Shown: piece by piece, positions 19,577 to 28,923 of the stretch
Position numbering within the stretch: position 1 is the stretch's first letter
Layout: each line of letters starts with the position of its first letter
Assembly: GCA_900545405.1 (NCBI GenBank)
Contig: UQYT01000005.1
Coordinates: 24,674-88,673 of the forward strand
DNA: 64,000 bases
From: an uncultured Eubacteriales bacterium
GTDB lineage: Bacteria > Bacillota > Clostridia > Oscillospirales > Oscillospiraceae
Direction: 5' to 3'
Program-made: the position numbers and the translations under genes
The notes under the pieces: model-generated
What the model was told of the DNA's origin: nothing
Seen by the model: only the letters and a program-made list of their open reading frames with translations
Database searches by the model: none

Positions 19577-22500
19577 GTGGATAATCTCGTCCTCAGCGCT
19601 CATACTCGCCGTGGTGCTGCTCCGGCGCGTGCTGAGGGGCAGACTTAGCCCGCGGCTGCAATACGCGCTCTGGGCGCTGGTGCTCGTGCGGCTGCTTGTG
19701 CCGGTGAGCTTCGGCGCTGCGGGGCTGAGTGTGCAGAATCTCGTGCGCGGCGCGGACGAGAGGGCGGCGGAGCGCGTCGTGACCTATGTCAGCAATGCAG
19801 CGCCGGACCTCTCCATACCCGAGCCGGTCACCGACCTGAGCGAGCCCGAGCAGCAGCTCCAATACGACCAGGAGCTGCCGGCGCCGGTTCACGAGCCGGA
19901 CGCGGCTGAGCCCGAGGCCAGGGCGGAGACCGGCACGCCGGTCACGGTGTCGGATATCCTGCGCTGTGTCTGGTACGCGGGCATGGTGGTGCTAGCGCTG
20001 TGGTTTTTGGCGGCTAACATCGCCTTCCGCGCGAGGCTCACTCGCTCCGCCCGGCGCATGGAATACCCCGGCTGCAAACTTCCGCTCTATGTCTCCGGCG
20101 CGGTGGAGACGCCCTGCCTCTTCGGCGTCGTCCGCCCGGCTGTATATCTCACGCCCGGCGCCGCCGCCGACCATGTGACGCTCACCCACAGCGTGGAGCA
20201 CGAGCTGACGCACTTTCGCCACGGCGACCACGTCTGGGCGCTGCTGCGCTGCCTGTGCCTCGTGCTGCACTGGTATAACCCGCTGGTCTGGCTCGCCGCC
20301 GCACTCTCGCGCCGGGATGCCGAGCTAGCCTGCGACGAGGCCACGATAAAGCGCCTGGGCGAGGCTGAACTCGCCGCCTACGGCCGCACGCTCATAGGCA
20401 TCACCTGCGGGAGCCGCCCCTCGCTTCTGCGCACCGCCACGACCATGAACTGCGGCAAAAGTGGCCTGAGGGAGCGCATAAGCCTCATCGTGAAGCGCCC
20501 CAGGACCGCCGCCTGGGCCCTTGTGATCCTCCTGCTGGCCGCCGTCTTTGTCACGGGCTGCACCTTCACCGGCGCACAGGCCACAGAGCCGGAGCTGGAG
20601 GGCTTCATAGCCAAAAACACCGGCCTCACGGCGGGCGAGGGCCAGTACCTCGCCGCGAGCTATGAGCTGCTGCTCGAGGAGAACGACACATATTATGTAA
20701 ACTGCTGCGTCACCGTGTTCGAGCTGGCGGAGGACCGGACGCTGACCATGGCGGAGAATGTGCTCACGCCGATGTCGCTGACGCTGAAGCGCTCCGGCGG
20801 CGGCTGGACGCAGGAGGCGTTCTGGATGCCGGAGGACGGCGACTACAACGACACGGAGCTCGAGGAGCGCTTCCCACAGGCGGCGCTGGAGCGGCTGGAC
20901 GAGCTGCGCAGCCGGGGCAGCCTGCCGCTGACCATGCGCTGCTTTGAAAAGGCCGTGCCAGCCCTTGACGCCGACGTGGCGGCTGCAATAGAGCCGTACC
21001 TGTCCGGGCTCGAGGAAAGCGGCACGACCGTAGAGGACGCGAGCAGCACGCGCAACATGGCCTACGCCATGATAGCCTTCTACGGCAGCTGTGCTGTGGA
21101 GTATATGCAGGAGCAGCTCTCCCAGCCCGACCTCAGCGAAGAGCGCCGCCTGATACTCACCGAGGCCATCGCCTACGTTGAGGAAATGCGCGAGCTGGAG
21201 AGGACGAACGAGCCTGATCCCGATACGCTCGCGGGGCTCATGGCCGCCGTCACGGCGGAGGACATCAAATACATCGCCTGCGACTTCGGCAAGGTAACGG
21301 CGGAGCAGCTGGCCCCGGCCCTGAACGCCGCGGCGGCAAACCAGACGGCACTCGACACGGACGGCCTGGACACCTGGTACAGCCTGACGGCCTATCTCAC
21401 AGACGAATACAGCTCCGAGGTGGAGCGCATTGAGCTCCGTGCCGGGCTGGAGGAGAACGCCGTATACGTGCGGTACAAGAGCAACACCGGGACGCGGGAA
21501 GGCAAGTTCACAGACAGCGTGCTCTACCGGCTGATACTCGACAGTTACAGCACCCTGACGAACATAGAGGCCGAGCACTACGAAAAGCACCGCGGCATGA
21601 TCGAGGCGCGGGCGGCGTCGGACGTGCAGAGGGCCGAAAAATACGACGGCAGCCCCGCCTTCACGGGCTACGAGATAACGAGCTTCGAGCAGACGGACGT
21701 CTTTGAAGGCGACGGCGTGCAGTATGAGGTCTACGCCTGGAACGTGGCCTTCACCACCGGCGGCAGCACGGAGGGCATCCCCTTCGCCGGAGGCATGGCC
21801 CTCGACGCCGAAGGCCGGGTCATCGGCTACGAGACGGACACCTATTTCGCCGTCAAGGTCCTGGCCGACGGCAGCTTCGACTACCGCTTCCTGACAGGCG
21901 AGCTCTACCAGGGCACCAACGAAGCCGCGGGCCGCGAGAACGCCAAAGCCCAGGTGCTGGCGGCGTTTGCAGAGCCGCAGACATTCACGCCCGTGGTCGC
22001 GCAGCCCATAGACGGCGTCATCTGCGTCGGCACGGAGATAAGCAGCGGAGAGCTCGTCTACTATGTACCCGGCAGCCAAGACGAGTGGCGAAGGCTGCTG
22101 AACGAGGCTGTCCCCAAGGCGCAGGCTGGAACGTACTATATAGACGGCACCGCCATGCTTGGACAGCTCATCACAGACGGAGAGCGTGAACTCTTCTTCC
22201 TCTCCGACGGCTCCCTCAGCAGTATGGGCGAAGCGTTCGTGATAAACGCGCAGGACGCCGCGCCGCTTCGGGAGCTGATGGATGACGCAATGGAAGTTCT
22301 CGGCGTCTACGGCCACGTTGCGCCCTCGGATATACGCGACCTGAGCTCCGCGACGCTGGAGATCTTCGGCGGCACCGCGACGGTGACGGACGAGGCCTCG
22401 CTTGCTGAGATAGAGCGCCTGCTCTCGGCTTCTTCGGGGATATCGCCATCTAAATGCGGCTGCGGCTTGATGATGAAGCTGGAGCGGGAGGACGGCACGA

Positions 22501-22988
22501 TACTGAACATAGGCATGGCCGGCGACGGCTGCGCGACCTGGCAGTCGAACGGCTGGTACTATGACTATGGCGACGGCAATAAATACCTGTATTCGTTCTT
22601 CGTCCCGCATATCATACACGGCATGGACGCGGCGACGCTCTTCGAAACATACGGCGGAAGGCCCCTGAATTACATGAACTGGGCGCGCCATTGCAATGAA
22701 TTTGACTACGACGACTGCTTTGAGCTCATGGATGAGATGTTCGAGCGCGCCAAGACTGACAATAGTGTCAGGGCGGGCTGCATGTACAACACTCAGGGCC
22801 TTGACGGCGCGCTCGCAGAGGCCTACGGCAATTACCTGGCGCAGCTGTATGAATACGACCCCGCCGCCTTTGCCGCCGCCTTCTACAATGTGCCGGATGA
22901 GCAGCAGACCATGCTGATCGGCATGATTACCGTTACCCTAGATATCACTCCCGACGAATTCCGCACGCAGATTGAGGCGCTGTGGTGA
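19569..22988 (+). CDS. M56 (BlaR1-like) sensor metallopeptidase with large ectodomain
   Basis: 1139 residues. The N-terminal third is an integral-membrane M56 protease: helices near 5-50 and 130-150, HELTH at about 211-215 and ELACDEATIKRLGE after it. A further helix (about 311-330) ends in a lipobox-like VTGC near residue 331. The remaining ~800 residues are acidic and extracytoplasmic, with no penicillin-binding sensor domain that I can see. Near 640-720 is a stretch that resembles a peptidase propeptide-type fold (weak guess). It probably senses an envelope signal and inactivates the BlaI-type repressor encoded just upstream. Confidence 0.85.
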   Translation: MAEWIISSSALILAVVLLRRVLRGRLSPRLQYALWALVLVRLLVPVSFGAAGLSVQNLVRGADERAAERVVTYVSNAAPDLSIPEPVTDLSEPEQQLQYDQELPAPVHEPDAAEPEARAETGTPVTVSDILRCVWYAGMVVLALWFLAANIAFRARLTRSARRMEYPGCKLPLYVSGAVETPCLFGVVRPAVYLTPGAAADHVTLTHSVEHELTHFRHGDHVWALLRCLCLVLHWYNPLVWLAAALSRRDAELACDEATIKRLGEAELAAYGRTLIGITCGSRPSLLRTATTMNCGKSGLRERISLIVKRPRTAAWALVILLLAAVFVTGCTFTGAQATEPELEGFIAKNTGLTAGEGQYLAASYELLLEENDTYYVNCCVTVFELAEDRTLTMAENVLTPMSLTLKRSGGGWTQEAFWMPEDGDYNDTELEERFPQAALERLDELRSRGSLPLTMRCFEKAVPALDADVAAAIEPYLSGLEESGTTVEDASSTRNMAYAMIAFYGSCAVEYMQEQLSQPDLSEERRLILTEAIAYVEEMRELERTNEPDPDTLAGLMAAVTAEDIKYIACDFGKVTAEQLAPALNAAAANQTALDTDGLDTWYSLTAYLTDEYSSEVERIELRAGLEENAVYVRYKSNTGTREGKFTDSVLYRLILDSYSTLTNIEAEHYEKHRGMIEARAASDVQRAEKYDGSPAFTGYEITSFEQTDVFEGDGVQYEVYAWNVAFTTGGSTEGIPFAGGMALDAEGRVIGYETDTYFAVKVLADGSFDYRFLTGELYQGTNEAAGRENAKAQVLAAFAEPQTFTPVVAQPIDGVICVGTEISSGELVYYVPGSQDEWRRLLNEAVPKAQAGTYYIDGTAMLGQLITDGERELFFLSDGSLSSMGEAFVINAQDAAPLRELMDDAMEVLGVYGHVAPSDIRDLSSATLEIFGGTATVTDEASLAEIERLLSASSGISPSKCGCGLMMKLEREDGTILNIGMAGDGCATWQSNGWYYDYGDGNKYLYSFFVPHIIHGMDAATLFETYGGRPLNYMNWARHCNEFDYDDCFELMDEMFERAKTDNSVRAGCMYNTQGLDGALAEAYGNYLAQLYEYDPAAFAAAFYNVPDEQQTMLIGMITVTLDITPDEFRTQIEALW

Positions 22989-23016
22989 ACATCGCCGCCG
23001 CACCTGCGCTAGAAGC

Positions 23017-23047
23017 ATGAAAACGCCCCCAAAGGGGGCGTTTTCAT
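23017..23047. terminator. bidirectional terminator between convergent genes
   Basis: A perfect 14-bp stem (23017-23030 with 23034-23047) and AAA loop, A-rich on one side and T-rich on the other. It can end both the M56 gene and the minus-strand KamA-type gene. Confidence 0.85.
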
Positions 23048-23053
23048 CACATT

Positions 23054-24166
23054 TTACACCGGATTCAGCTCCTCGTCGAGCCAGGTGTCGGTGGGGGAGA
23101 GTTTTCTCGTGAAGATCCGCGCGCTGTCGGCGGGGTATTTGTTCTGGTGGAACTTGAATATCATCCCCTCCGTGCCGGGCAGGCGGCCGATTATCTCGAT
23201 CTTGCCCCGCGGGTGGCTCATGACATAGCGTATGGACTTGCCGATGCCGTTCTGCATGGCCTTGGCGCCGTCGACTATGCCGATGCCCTCGGCGAGCGGG
23301 ACCTGAAAGCGCCCCTGCACGCCCCGCACGGGGCGGCACTGGAACACGTAGTAGGGCGACACGCCTATCCGCGTCAGCCCCGCGAGCAGTTCGCCCAGCA
23401 CCTCGGGCGAGTCGTTCACGCCGCGCAGCAGCACCGTCTGATTGCGCACCTGCACGCCGCGGCTCATCAGCGCCCAGACCGCCTTTTTCGCCTGCTCCGT
23501 CAGCTCCCTCGGGTGGTCGAACTGCGTCACGACAAAGAGCGTCTTGCGCTTTGCATAGCGCTCAAAGAGCTCCAGCAGCTCCTCGTCGCCGTAGATGCGC
23601 TCCGGCAGCGTCACAGGTATGCGCGACCCGAAGCGCAGGAGGTCGATGTGGCCGATGGCGCACAGGCCCTCGAGATAGCGCTCGATGACGCTGTTTGGGT
23701 TCATCAGCGCGTCGCCGCCGGAGATGAGGACGTTCGTGATCTCCTCGTGTTTGGCTACGTAGGCTATGGCCTCGTCCGCGCGGCGGTTGAGCTCGTCCTC
23801 GCTCAGACCGACCATGCGCTTGCGGAAACAGTGACGGCAGTACATCGCGCACCGATTTGTCGAGAGCAGCAGCACCGTCGGCGGGTATTTGTGCTGCAAA
23901 CCCTCCAGCTTGGTGTTCGAGGCCTCGCCGCTCGTGTCAAACGAGCCGCCGGGGTCCAGCTCGTCCAGAGATGGGATGCACATCCTTCCAATGGGGTCGT
24001 CCGGGTCCGAGGTGTCAACAAGGGATAGGTAATAGGGCGTTATCATCATGGGAAAACGTTTCGCTATCTCTTCTCTGCGTTGTGCCTCCTCCGGTGACAG
24101 CCCAAGCTTCGGCGCCAGCTGCTCCATGGAGCGCACGCCATTTTCCAATTCCTTTTGCCAGCTCAT
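23054..24166 (-). CDS. KamA-family radical SAM protein (aminomutase-like)
   Basis: 370 residues. Radical SAM Cys motif C106-x3-C110-x2-C113 (NRCAMYCRHC), ISGGDALMN after it, and a candidate PLP lysine at about residue 322 (SHPRGKIEIIG), as in lysine 2,3-aminomutases. It is shorter than clostridial lysine 2,3-aminomutase (about 416) and slightly longer than EpmB (about 342), so the amino-acid or protein substrate is uncertain. ATG 24166 follows AAGGAAGG. A promoter divergent from the glycosylase gene drives it. Confidence 0.88.
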   Translation of the reverse strand: MSWQKELENGVRSMEQLAPKLGLSPEEAQRREEIAKRFPMMITPYYLSLVDTSDPDDPIGRMCIPSLDELDPGGSFDTSGEASNTKLEGLQHKYPPTVLLLSTNRCAMYCRHCFRKRMVGLSEDELNRRADEAIAYVAKHEEITNVLISGGDALMNPNSVIERYLEGLCAIGHIDLLRFGSRIPVTLPERIYGDEELLELFERYAKRKTLFVVTQFDHPRELTEQAKKAVWALMSRGVQVRNQTVLLRGVNDSPEVLGELLAGLTRIGVSPYYVFQCRPVRGVQGRFQVPLAEGIGIVDGAKAMQNGIGKSIRYVMSHPRGKIEIIGRLPGTEGMIFKFHQNKYPADSARIFTRKLSPTDTWLDEELNPV

Positions 24167-24204
24167 AGCTGCACCTTCCTTTATTTATGATTTAAATTAG
24201 TAAT

Positions 24205-24234
24205 ATTATACCACATTTCAAATCATGTCTGCAA
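24205..24234 (-). promoter_or_regulatory. promoter of KamA-type gene
   Basis: On the minus strand, TTGCAG (24229-24234) and TATAAT (24205-24210) are 18 bases apart. Confidence 0.6.
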
Positions 24235-24247
24235 GAATTGATTTCTG

Positions 24248-24276
24248 TTGAAATATACGAAATGCCGGGGTATAAT
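24248..24276 (+). promoter_or_regulatory. promoter of OGG1-like gene
   Basis: TTGAAA (24248-24253), 17 bases, TATAAT (24271-24276), 34 bases before the GTG start. Confidence 0.75.
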
Positions 24277-24310
24277 CGGGTAAAACACACAAAGAACGGT
24301 GGGATAACAG

Positions 24311-25135
24311 GTGGAAACCGCGATTTTCGAGCTCTGCGGCGAGCGCGAACTCAACCCCCGGCGGACCTTTGACTGCGGCCAGTGCTTCCGCTGGAACGAG
24401 GACGAGACCGGCCGCTGGCGGGGCGTGGCCTCCGGAAAGGCGGCGGTCGTCTGGGCCGAGGAGGGCCGGACGTACATCGAGTGCGCCCTGGAGGACATAT
24501 ATTTCTGGCGTGACTATCTCGACATGGACACGGACTATGACGACGCACGGCGGAGCATCGAGGTCTGCGACTATCTGCGCGACTGCGCGGCCTACGGCGA
24601 GGGCATACGCATACTCCGCCAGGACAAGTGGGAGGCGCTTTGCTCGTTCATCATCTCGCAGTGCAACAACATCCCGCGCATAAAGGGCATCGTGGAAAAA
24701 CTCTGCTCGCTCTACGGCGACGCGGTGGAGGCCCCCTGGGGCGAGGCGCGCTCGTTCCCGTCGGCGGAGCGCGTGGCGGAGCTGGATGAGGCCGACCTCG
24801 CGCCGCTGCACTCGGGCTACCGCGCGCCCTACATACTCGCTGCGGCGAAGGCCGTCGCCTCCGGCAAGCTCGACCTCGAAAAGACGGGCCTCCTGCCCTG
24901 CACGGAGGCGAGGGCGGAGCTCAAAAAGCTCAACGGCGTGGGCGACAAGGTCGCGAACTGCGTGGTGCTCTTCGGCCTGCACCAGCTCGATGCCTTCCCA
25001 GTGGACGTCTGGATAAAGCGCGCCCTGGCGGAAAATCTGCCCAAGGGCTTCGACCCCTCGACCCTCGGCAAATACGCCGGGCTCGCGCAGCAGTACATGT
25101 TCTATCACGCCCGCGAGACCGCCTCGGAGAGATGA
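24311..25135 (+). CDS. OGG1-like 8-oxoguanine DNA glycosylase/AP lyase
   Basis: 274 residues from GTG. Base-excision repair enzyme. The N-terminal fold (FDCGQCFRWNED) matches the OGG domain, followed by the helix-hairpin-helix LNGVGDKVANCVVLFGL with the catalytic Lys at 213 and the catalytic Asp at 232 (AFPVDVWIKR). All active-site residues are present. Removal of 8-oxoguanine opposite cytosine is the expected activity. Confidence 0.92.
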   Translation: METAIFELCGERELNPRRTFDCGQCFRWNEDETGRWRGVASGKAAVVWAEEGRTYIECALEDIYFWRDYLDMDTDYDDARRSIEVCDYLRDCAAYGEGIRILRQDKWEALCSFIISQCNNIPRIKGIVEKLCSLYGDAVEAPWGEARSFPSAERVAELDEADLAPLHSGYRAPYILAAAKAVASGKLDLEKTGLLPCTEARAELKKLNGVGDKVANCVVLFGLHQLDAFPVDVWIKRALAENLPKGFDPSTLGKYAGLAQQYMFYHARETASER

Positions 25136-25154
25136 GAGCCCGGTGCGATATGAC

Positions 25155-25188
25155 AAAAAAAGCGCGCGCTCCGGCGTGCGCTTTTTTA
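25155..25188 (+). terminator. intrinsic terminator
   Basis: A 14-bp stem with one G-T pair and loop TCCG, A6 before and T6 after. It can work in both directions but only the plus-strand gene lies upstream. Confidence 0.85.
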
Positions 25189-25221
25189 TGTTTCTCACAC
25201 CGCGTATTGGGGCGTAAATGG

Positions 25222-25249
25222 TTGACTTAGGGCGTGGCTGTGATAAAAT
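25222..25249 (+). promoter_or_regulatory. promoter of guaB
   Basis: TTGACT (25222-25227), 16 bases, TAAAAT (25244-25249), 46 bases before the start codon. Confidence 0.55.
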
Positions 25250-25295
25250 ATGAGGAATAGCAAAAATCCAAATCTTTTGCGGAGGTGCGTTTCAT

Positions 25296-26780
25296 ATGAA
25301 CCGGTTAAACAGCTTTTCCGAGCGCTTCGTCGGCGAGGGCCTGACCTTTGACGACGTGCTGCTTGTCCCCGCGGAGAGCAATGTTCTCCCGACGGACGTG
25401 GACCTGTCTACCAACCTTACCAAGACCATCAGGCTCAATACCCCCATCATGAGCGCGGCAATGGACACCGTGACGGAATACCGCATGGCCATCGCGATAG
25501 CGCGCGAGGGCGGCATCGGCGTCATCCACAAGAGCATGCCGATAGACGCGCAGGCCGAGCAGGTGGATATGGTAAAGCGCTCCGAAAACGGCGTCATCAC
25601 GAACCCCTTCTCCCTTGGCCCCGACAACACCCTTGAGGAGGCGGACGCCCTCATGGCGAAGTTCCGCATCTCCGGCGTGCCTGTCGTGGACACGGACGGG
25701 CGGCTCATCGGCATCATCACCAACCGGGATATGAAATTTGAAGAGAACATGGACACCCGCATCCGCGCGGTCATGACCAGCGAGGGCCTTGTCACCGGCA
25801 AGGAGGGCACCACGCTCGAGGAGGCCAAGGACATCCTGCGCCGCCACAAGATCGAGAAGCTGCCCATCGTGGACGAAAACTTCCGCCTCAAGGGCCTCAT
25901 CACCATCAAGGACATAGAGAAGGTCGTAAAGTATCCGAACTCCGCAAAGGACAAGCACGGCCGCCTGCTCTGCGCCGCCGCAATCGGCGTCACCAACGAC
26001 ATCCTCGACCGCGCGGGCGCGCTGGTCCAGGCGGGCGTCGACGCCCTGGTGCTCGACAGCGCCCACGGCCACTCTGCCAACATCATGCGCTGCGTCGGCC
26101 TCGTGAAGAACGCCTTCCCCGAGGTGCAGCTCATCGCGGGCAACGTCGCCACCGCCGAGGCCACCGAGGCCCTCATCAAGGCTGGCGCCGACTGCGTCAA
26201 GGTCGGCATAGGCCCCGGCTCCATCTGCACCACCCGCGTGGTGTCCGGCATCGGCGTGCCTCAGATCACCGCCGTGCTCGAGTCGGCCGCCATGGCCGAT
26301 AAGTACGGTATTCCCGTCATCGCCGACGGCGGCATCAAGTACTCGGGCGACATCGTCAAGGCTCTGGCCGCGGGCGGCAGCGTCGTCATGATGGGCTCCA
26401 TGCTCGCCGGCTGCGAGGAGAGCCCCGGAGAGAGCGAGATCTTCCAGGGCCGCCAGTTCAAGGTCTACCGCGGCATGGGCAGCATAGGCGCCATGCAGAA
26501 GGGCTCCGGCGACCGATACTTCCAGTCCGGCTCCAAGAAGCTCGTCCCCGAGGGCGTCGAGGGCCGCGTGCCTTACAAGGGGGCCGTGTCCGAGACCATC
26601 TTCCAGATGATGGGTGGCCTGCGCTCCGGCATGGGTTACTGCGGCTGCCGCACCATAGAGGAGCTGCGCACCAAGACCAAGTTTGTCCGCATAACCGGCG
26701 CGGGCCTCAAGGAGAGCCACCCGCACGACATATACATCACCAAGGAAGCCCCGAACTACACCATGAACCCGCAGGGCTGA
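25296..26780 (+). CDS. guaB: IMP dehydrogenase
   Basis: 494 residues. Oxidises IMP to XMP with NAD, the committed step to GMP. TIM-barrel with catalytic Cys311 (GPGSICTTR), flap MGSIGAMQKGSGDRYF, and two CBS domains inserted at about 95-215. ATG follows GGAGG. The next step, GMP synthase, is encoded at 51850 in this window. It starts a plus-strand run with a sirtuin and further genes. Confidence 0.97.
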   Translation: MNRLNSFSERFVGEGLTFDDVLLVPAESNVLPTDVDLSTNLTKTIRLNTPIMSAAMDTVTEYRMAIAIAREGGIGVIHKSMPIDAQAEQVDMVKRSENGVITNPFSLGPDNTLEEADALMAKFRISGVPVVDTDGRLIGIITNRDMKFEENMDTRIRAVMTSEGLVTGKEGTTLEEAKDILRRHKIEKLPIVDENFRLKGLITIKDIEKVVKYPNSAKDKHGRLLCAAAIGVTNDILDRAGALVQAGVDALVLDSAHGHSANIMRCVGLVKNAFPEVQLIAGNVATAEATEALIKAGADCVKVGIGPGSICTTRVVSGIGVPQITAVLESAAMADKYGIPVIADGGIKYSGDIVKALAAGGSVVMMGSMLAGCEESPGESEIFQGRQFKVYRGMGSIGAMQKGSGDRYFQSGSKKLVPEGVEGRVPYKGAVSETIFQMMGGLRSGMGYCGCRTIEELRTKTKFVRITGAGLKESHPHDIYITKEAPNYTMNPQG

Positions 26781-26811
26781 GTCCCCGCGGGCCGCGGAAA
26801 CGGAGGATGAC

Positions 26812-27528
26812 ATGGACGAAAAGATCGAAAAGCTCAAGGACTGGATAGCCGGGAGCGACAACATCGTGTTTTTCGGCGGCGCAGGCGTCTCCACGGAGAG
26901 CGGCATCCCCGACTTCCGCAGCGTGGACGGGCTCTACAATCAGAAATGGGCCTGCCCGCCCGAGACGATACTGAGCCACAGCTTCTTCGAGCGCGACCCG
27001 GAGGAGTATTACCGCTTCCACCACGAGAAGCTGGTGGTGGACGGCGCGAAGCCGAACCGGGCGCACCTGCGCCTGGCGGAGCTCGAGCGCGAGGGCAAGC
27101 TCAAGGCCGTCATAACGCAGAACATAGACGGCCTGCATCAGGCGGCGGGCAGCAAGAACGTGCTGGAGCTGCACGGCAGCATTCTGCGTGCCTATTGCTC
27201 GCGCTGCCGCAAGCCGTATCCGGCCTACGAGATGAACCACTGCAAGGGCGTGCCGCACTGCACCTGCGGCGGTGTGGTGCGCCCGGATATCGTGCTCTAT
27301 GAGGAGCCGCTGGACCAGGACATCATGGAGCGCGCCGTGCGCTATATCCGCAATGCCGAGGTGCTCATAATCGGCGGCACGTCGCTCGGCGTGTACCCCG
27401 CCGCGGGGCTCATCAACTACTACCGCGGCACAAAGCTGGCGCTCGTGAACCTGTCGGAGACCCCGTACGACAGGTATGCGGACCTGGTGATACATGAGAA
27501 GATAGGCGAGGTGTTTTCCGCTGTATGA
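26812..27528 (+). CDS. Sir2-type NAD-dependent protein deacylase
   Basis: 238 residues. Removes acyl groups from lysines using NAD. GGAGVSTESGIPDFRS at 20-35, TQNIDGLH near 103, catalytic His121 (ELHGS), and a four-Cys zinc site (CSRC then CTCG). GTSLGVYPAAGLI closes the NAD fold. It lies between guaB and the glycosyltransferase gene, 31 bases after guaB and overlapping the next gene by four bases. Confidence 0.95.
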   Translation: MDEKIEKLKDWIAGSDNIVFFGGAGVSTESGIPDFRSVDGLYNQKWACPPETILSHSFFERDPEEYYRFHHEKLVVDGAKPNRAHLRLAELEREGKLKAVITQNIDGLHQAAGSKNVLELHGSILRAYCSRCRKPYPAYEMNHCKGVPHCTCGGVVRPDIVLYEEPLDQDIMERAVRYIRNAEVLIIGGTSLGVYPAAGLINYYRGTKLALVNLSETPYDRYADLVIHEKIGEVFSAV

Positions 27529-28250
27529 GCCGTACAGACGTACTTGGCGTGGGCTTTGACAACGTCACGAAGGCCGAAGCCGTCGAGAGGGCGCTCGCGC
27601 TCATTGACGCGCGCGAGGGCCGCTATGTGGTCACTCCGAACCCGGAGATAGTCATGCTGGCAAAGGAGAATCCGGCGCTCAAAGAGGCGCTCGCGGGGGC
27701 GGACATCGTCCTGCCCGACGGCGCGGGCATAGTCAAGGGCGCGGCCATCCTGGGGCGGCCCATGAAGGAAAAGGTCCCGGGCATCGACTTCGCCTGCGGC
27801 GTCATGGCGCGGCTGGCGGAGCGCGGCGGCAGTGTGTACCTCTTCGGCGCAAAGCCGGGCGTGGCCGAGGCCGCGGCGGAGACGCTGAGGACAAAATTCC
27901 CCGGACTCGTGATAAGCGGCACGTCGGACGGCTATTTTTCGGACGACGGGCCTATAATAGAAAAGATAAAGGACGCTGCACCGGATTTCCTGCTCGTCTG
28001 CCTCGGCGCGCCGAAGCAGGAGCTGTGGATGGCGAAGATGTCGGGCAAGCTGCTCGTGGGCCTCATGGTCGGCCTCGGCGGCAGCCTCGACGTGTTCGCA
28101 GGCACGGTGAAGCGCGCGCCCGAGGCCTGGCAGAAGCTCGACCTCGAGTGGCTGTACCGGCTCTTGAAGGAGCCGAGGCGCATCGGGCGCATGATGAAAC
28201 TGCCCCTCTTCGTCATAGAAGCGGCGGGGGAGAGGCTGAGAGGTAAATAA
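27525..28250 (+). CDS. WecB/TagA/CpsF family glycosyltransferase
   Basis: 241 residues, the GT26 family. TPNPEIVMLAKENPALKEAL near 35, ADIVLPDGAGIV near 58, LFGAKPGVAEAA near 105, and the LVGLGGSLDVFAGTVKRAPEAWQKLDLEWLYRL block. Members add N-acetylmannosamine or a similar sugar to undecaprenyl-linked intermediates of teichoic acid or exopolysaccharide. An LCP ligase elsewhere in the window could use such a polymer. The start overlaps the sirtuin stop (ATGA). Confidence 0.92.
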   Translation: MSRTDVLGVGFDNVTKAEAVERALALIDAREGRYVVTPNPEIVMLAKENPALKEALAGADIVLPDGAGIVKGAAILGRPMKEKVPGIDFACGVMARLAERGGSVYLFGAKPGVAEAAAETLRTKFPGLVISGTSDGYFSDDGPIIEKIKDAAPDFLLVCLGAPKQELWMAKMSGKLLVGLMVGLGGSLDVFAGTVKRAPEAWQKLDLEWLYRLLKEPRRIGRMMKLPLFVIEAAGERLRGK

Positions 28251-28251
28251 A

Positions 28252-28923
28252 ATGGCAGATAAGGGCAAGCTCATAGTGCTCGAGGGCATCGACGGCAGCG
28301 GCAAGTCCGCCCAGTACCGCCGGCTCAAGGCCCGGTTCGAGCGCGAGGGCATAGATTGCCGCACGATAGTTTTCCCGAGGTACGACCAGGAGTCCTCGGC
28401 GCTTATCAGGATGTACCTGGAGGGGCGCTTCGGCAAGGACCCGGAGGACGTCGGCGCATGTGCGGCGTCGATATTCTACGCGGTGGACCGCTACGCCTCG
28501 TACATGACCGACTGGGGCGAATATTACCGCTCCGGCGGGGTGGTGCTCTCGGACAGATACACCACCTCCAACGCCGTCCACCAGGGCGCAAAGCTCAGCG
28601 AGGCCGAGCAGCCGGCGTTTTTCGACTGGCTGTATGACCTCGAATATGTTAAACTCGGCCTGCCCAGGCCCGAACTCGTGATCTACCTCGACGTGGACCT
28701 CGAGACCTCGCTGGCCCGGGTGCGCCACCGCCAGGAGAAGACCGGCAAGGACGGCGACATCCACGAGAAGGACGCCGCCTACCTCGCCAAATGCATCGCC
28801 ACCGGAAGCCGCGCCGCCGACCACTACGGCTGGAAGCGCGTGGACTTCAAGAAAAACGGCCAGATCCGCGAGCTTGACGAGAAGCACGAGGAGATCTTCG
28901 CCGACGTCATGGCCGCGCTGTGA
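28252..28923 (+). CDS. tmk: thymidylate kinase
   Basis: 223 residues. Phosphorylates dTMP to dTDP. P-loop EGIDGSGKS at 10-18, SDRYTTSNAVHQGAK near 100, and a lid region RHRQEKTGKDGDIHEKD near 160. It starts two bases after the glycosyltransferase stop and overlaps the next start (GTGA). Confidence 0.92.
   Translation: MADKGKLIVLEGIDGSGKSAQYRRLKARFEREGIDCRTIVFPRYDQESSALIRMYLEGRFGKDPEDVGACAASIFYAVDRYASYMTDWGEYYRSGGVVLSDRYTTSNAVHQGAKLSEAEQPAFFDWLYDLEYVKLGLPRPELVIYLDVDLETSLARVRHRQEKTGKDGDIHEKDAAYLAKCIATGSRAADHYGWKRVDFKKNGQIRELDEKHEEIFADVMAAL

Noticed and set aside
19193..22988. Beta-lactam resistance operon
   Set aside because: The regulator and protease are BlaI/BlaR1-like but no beta-lactamase or PBP2a gene is present.
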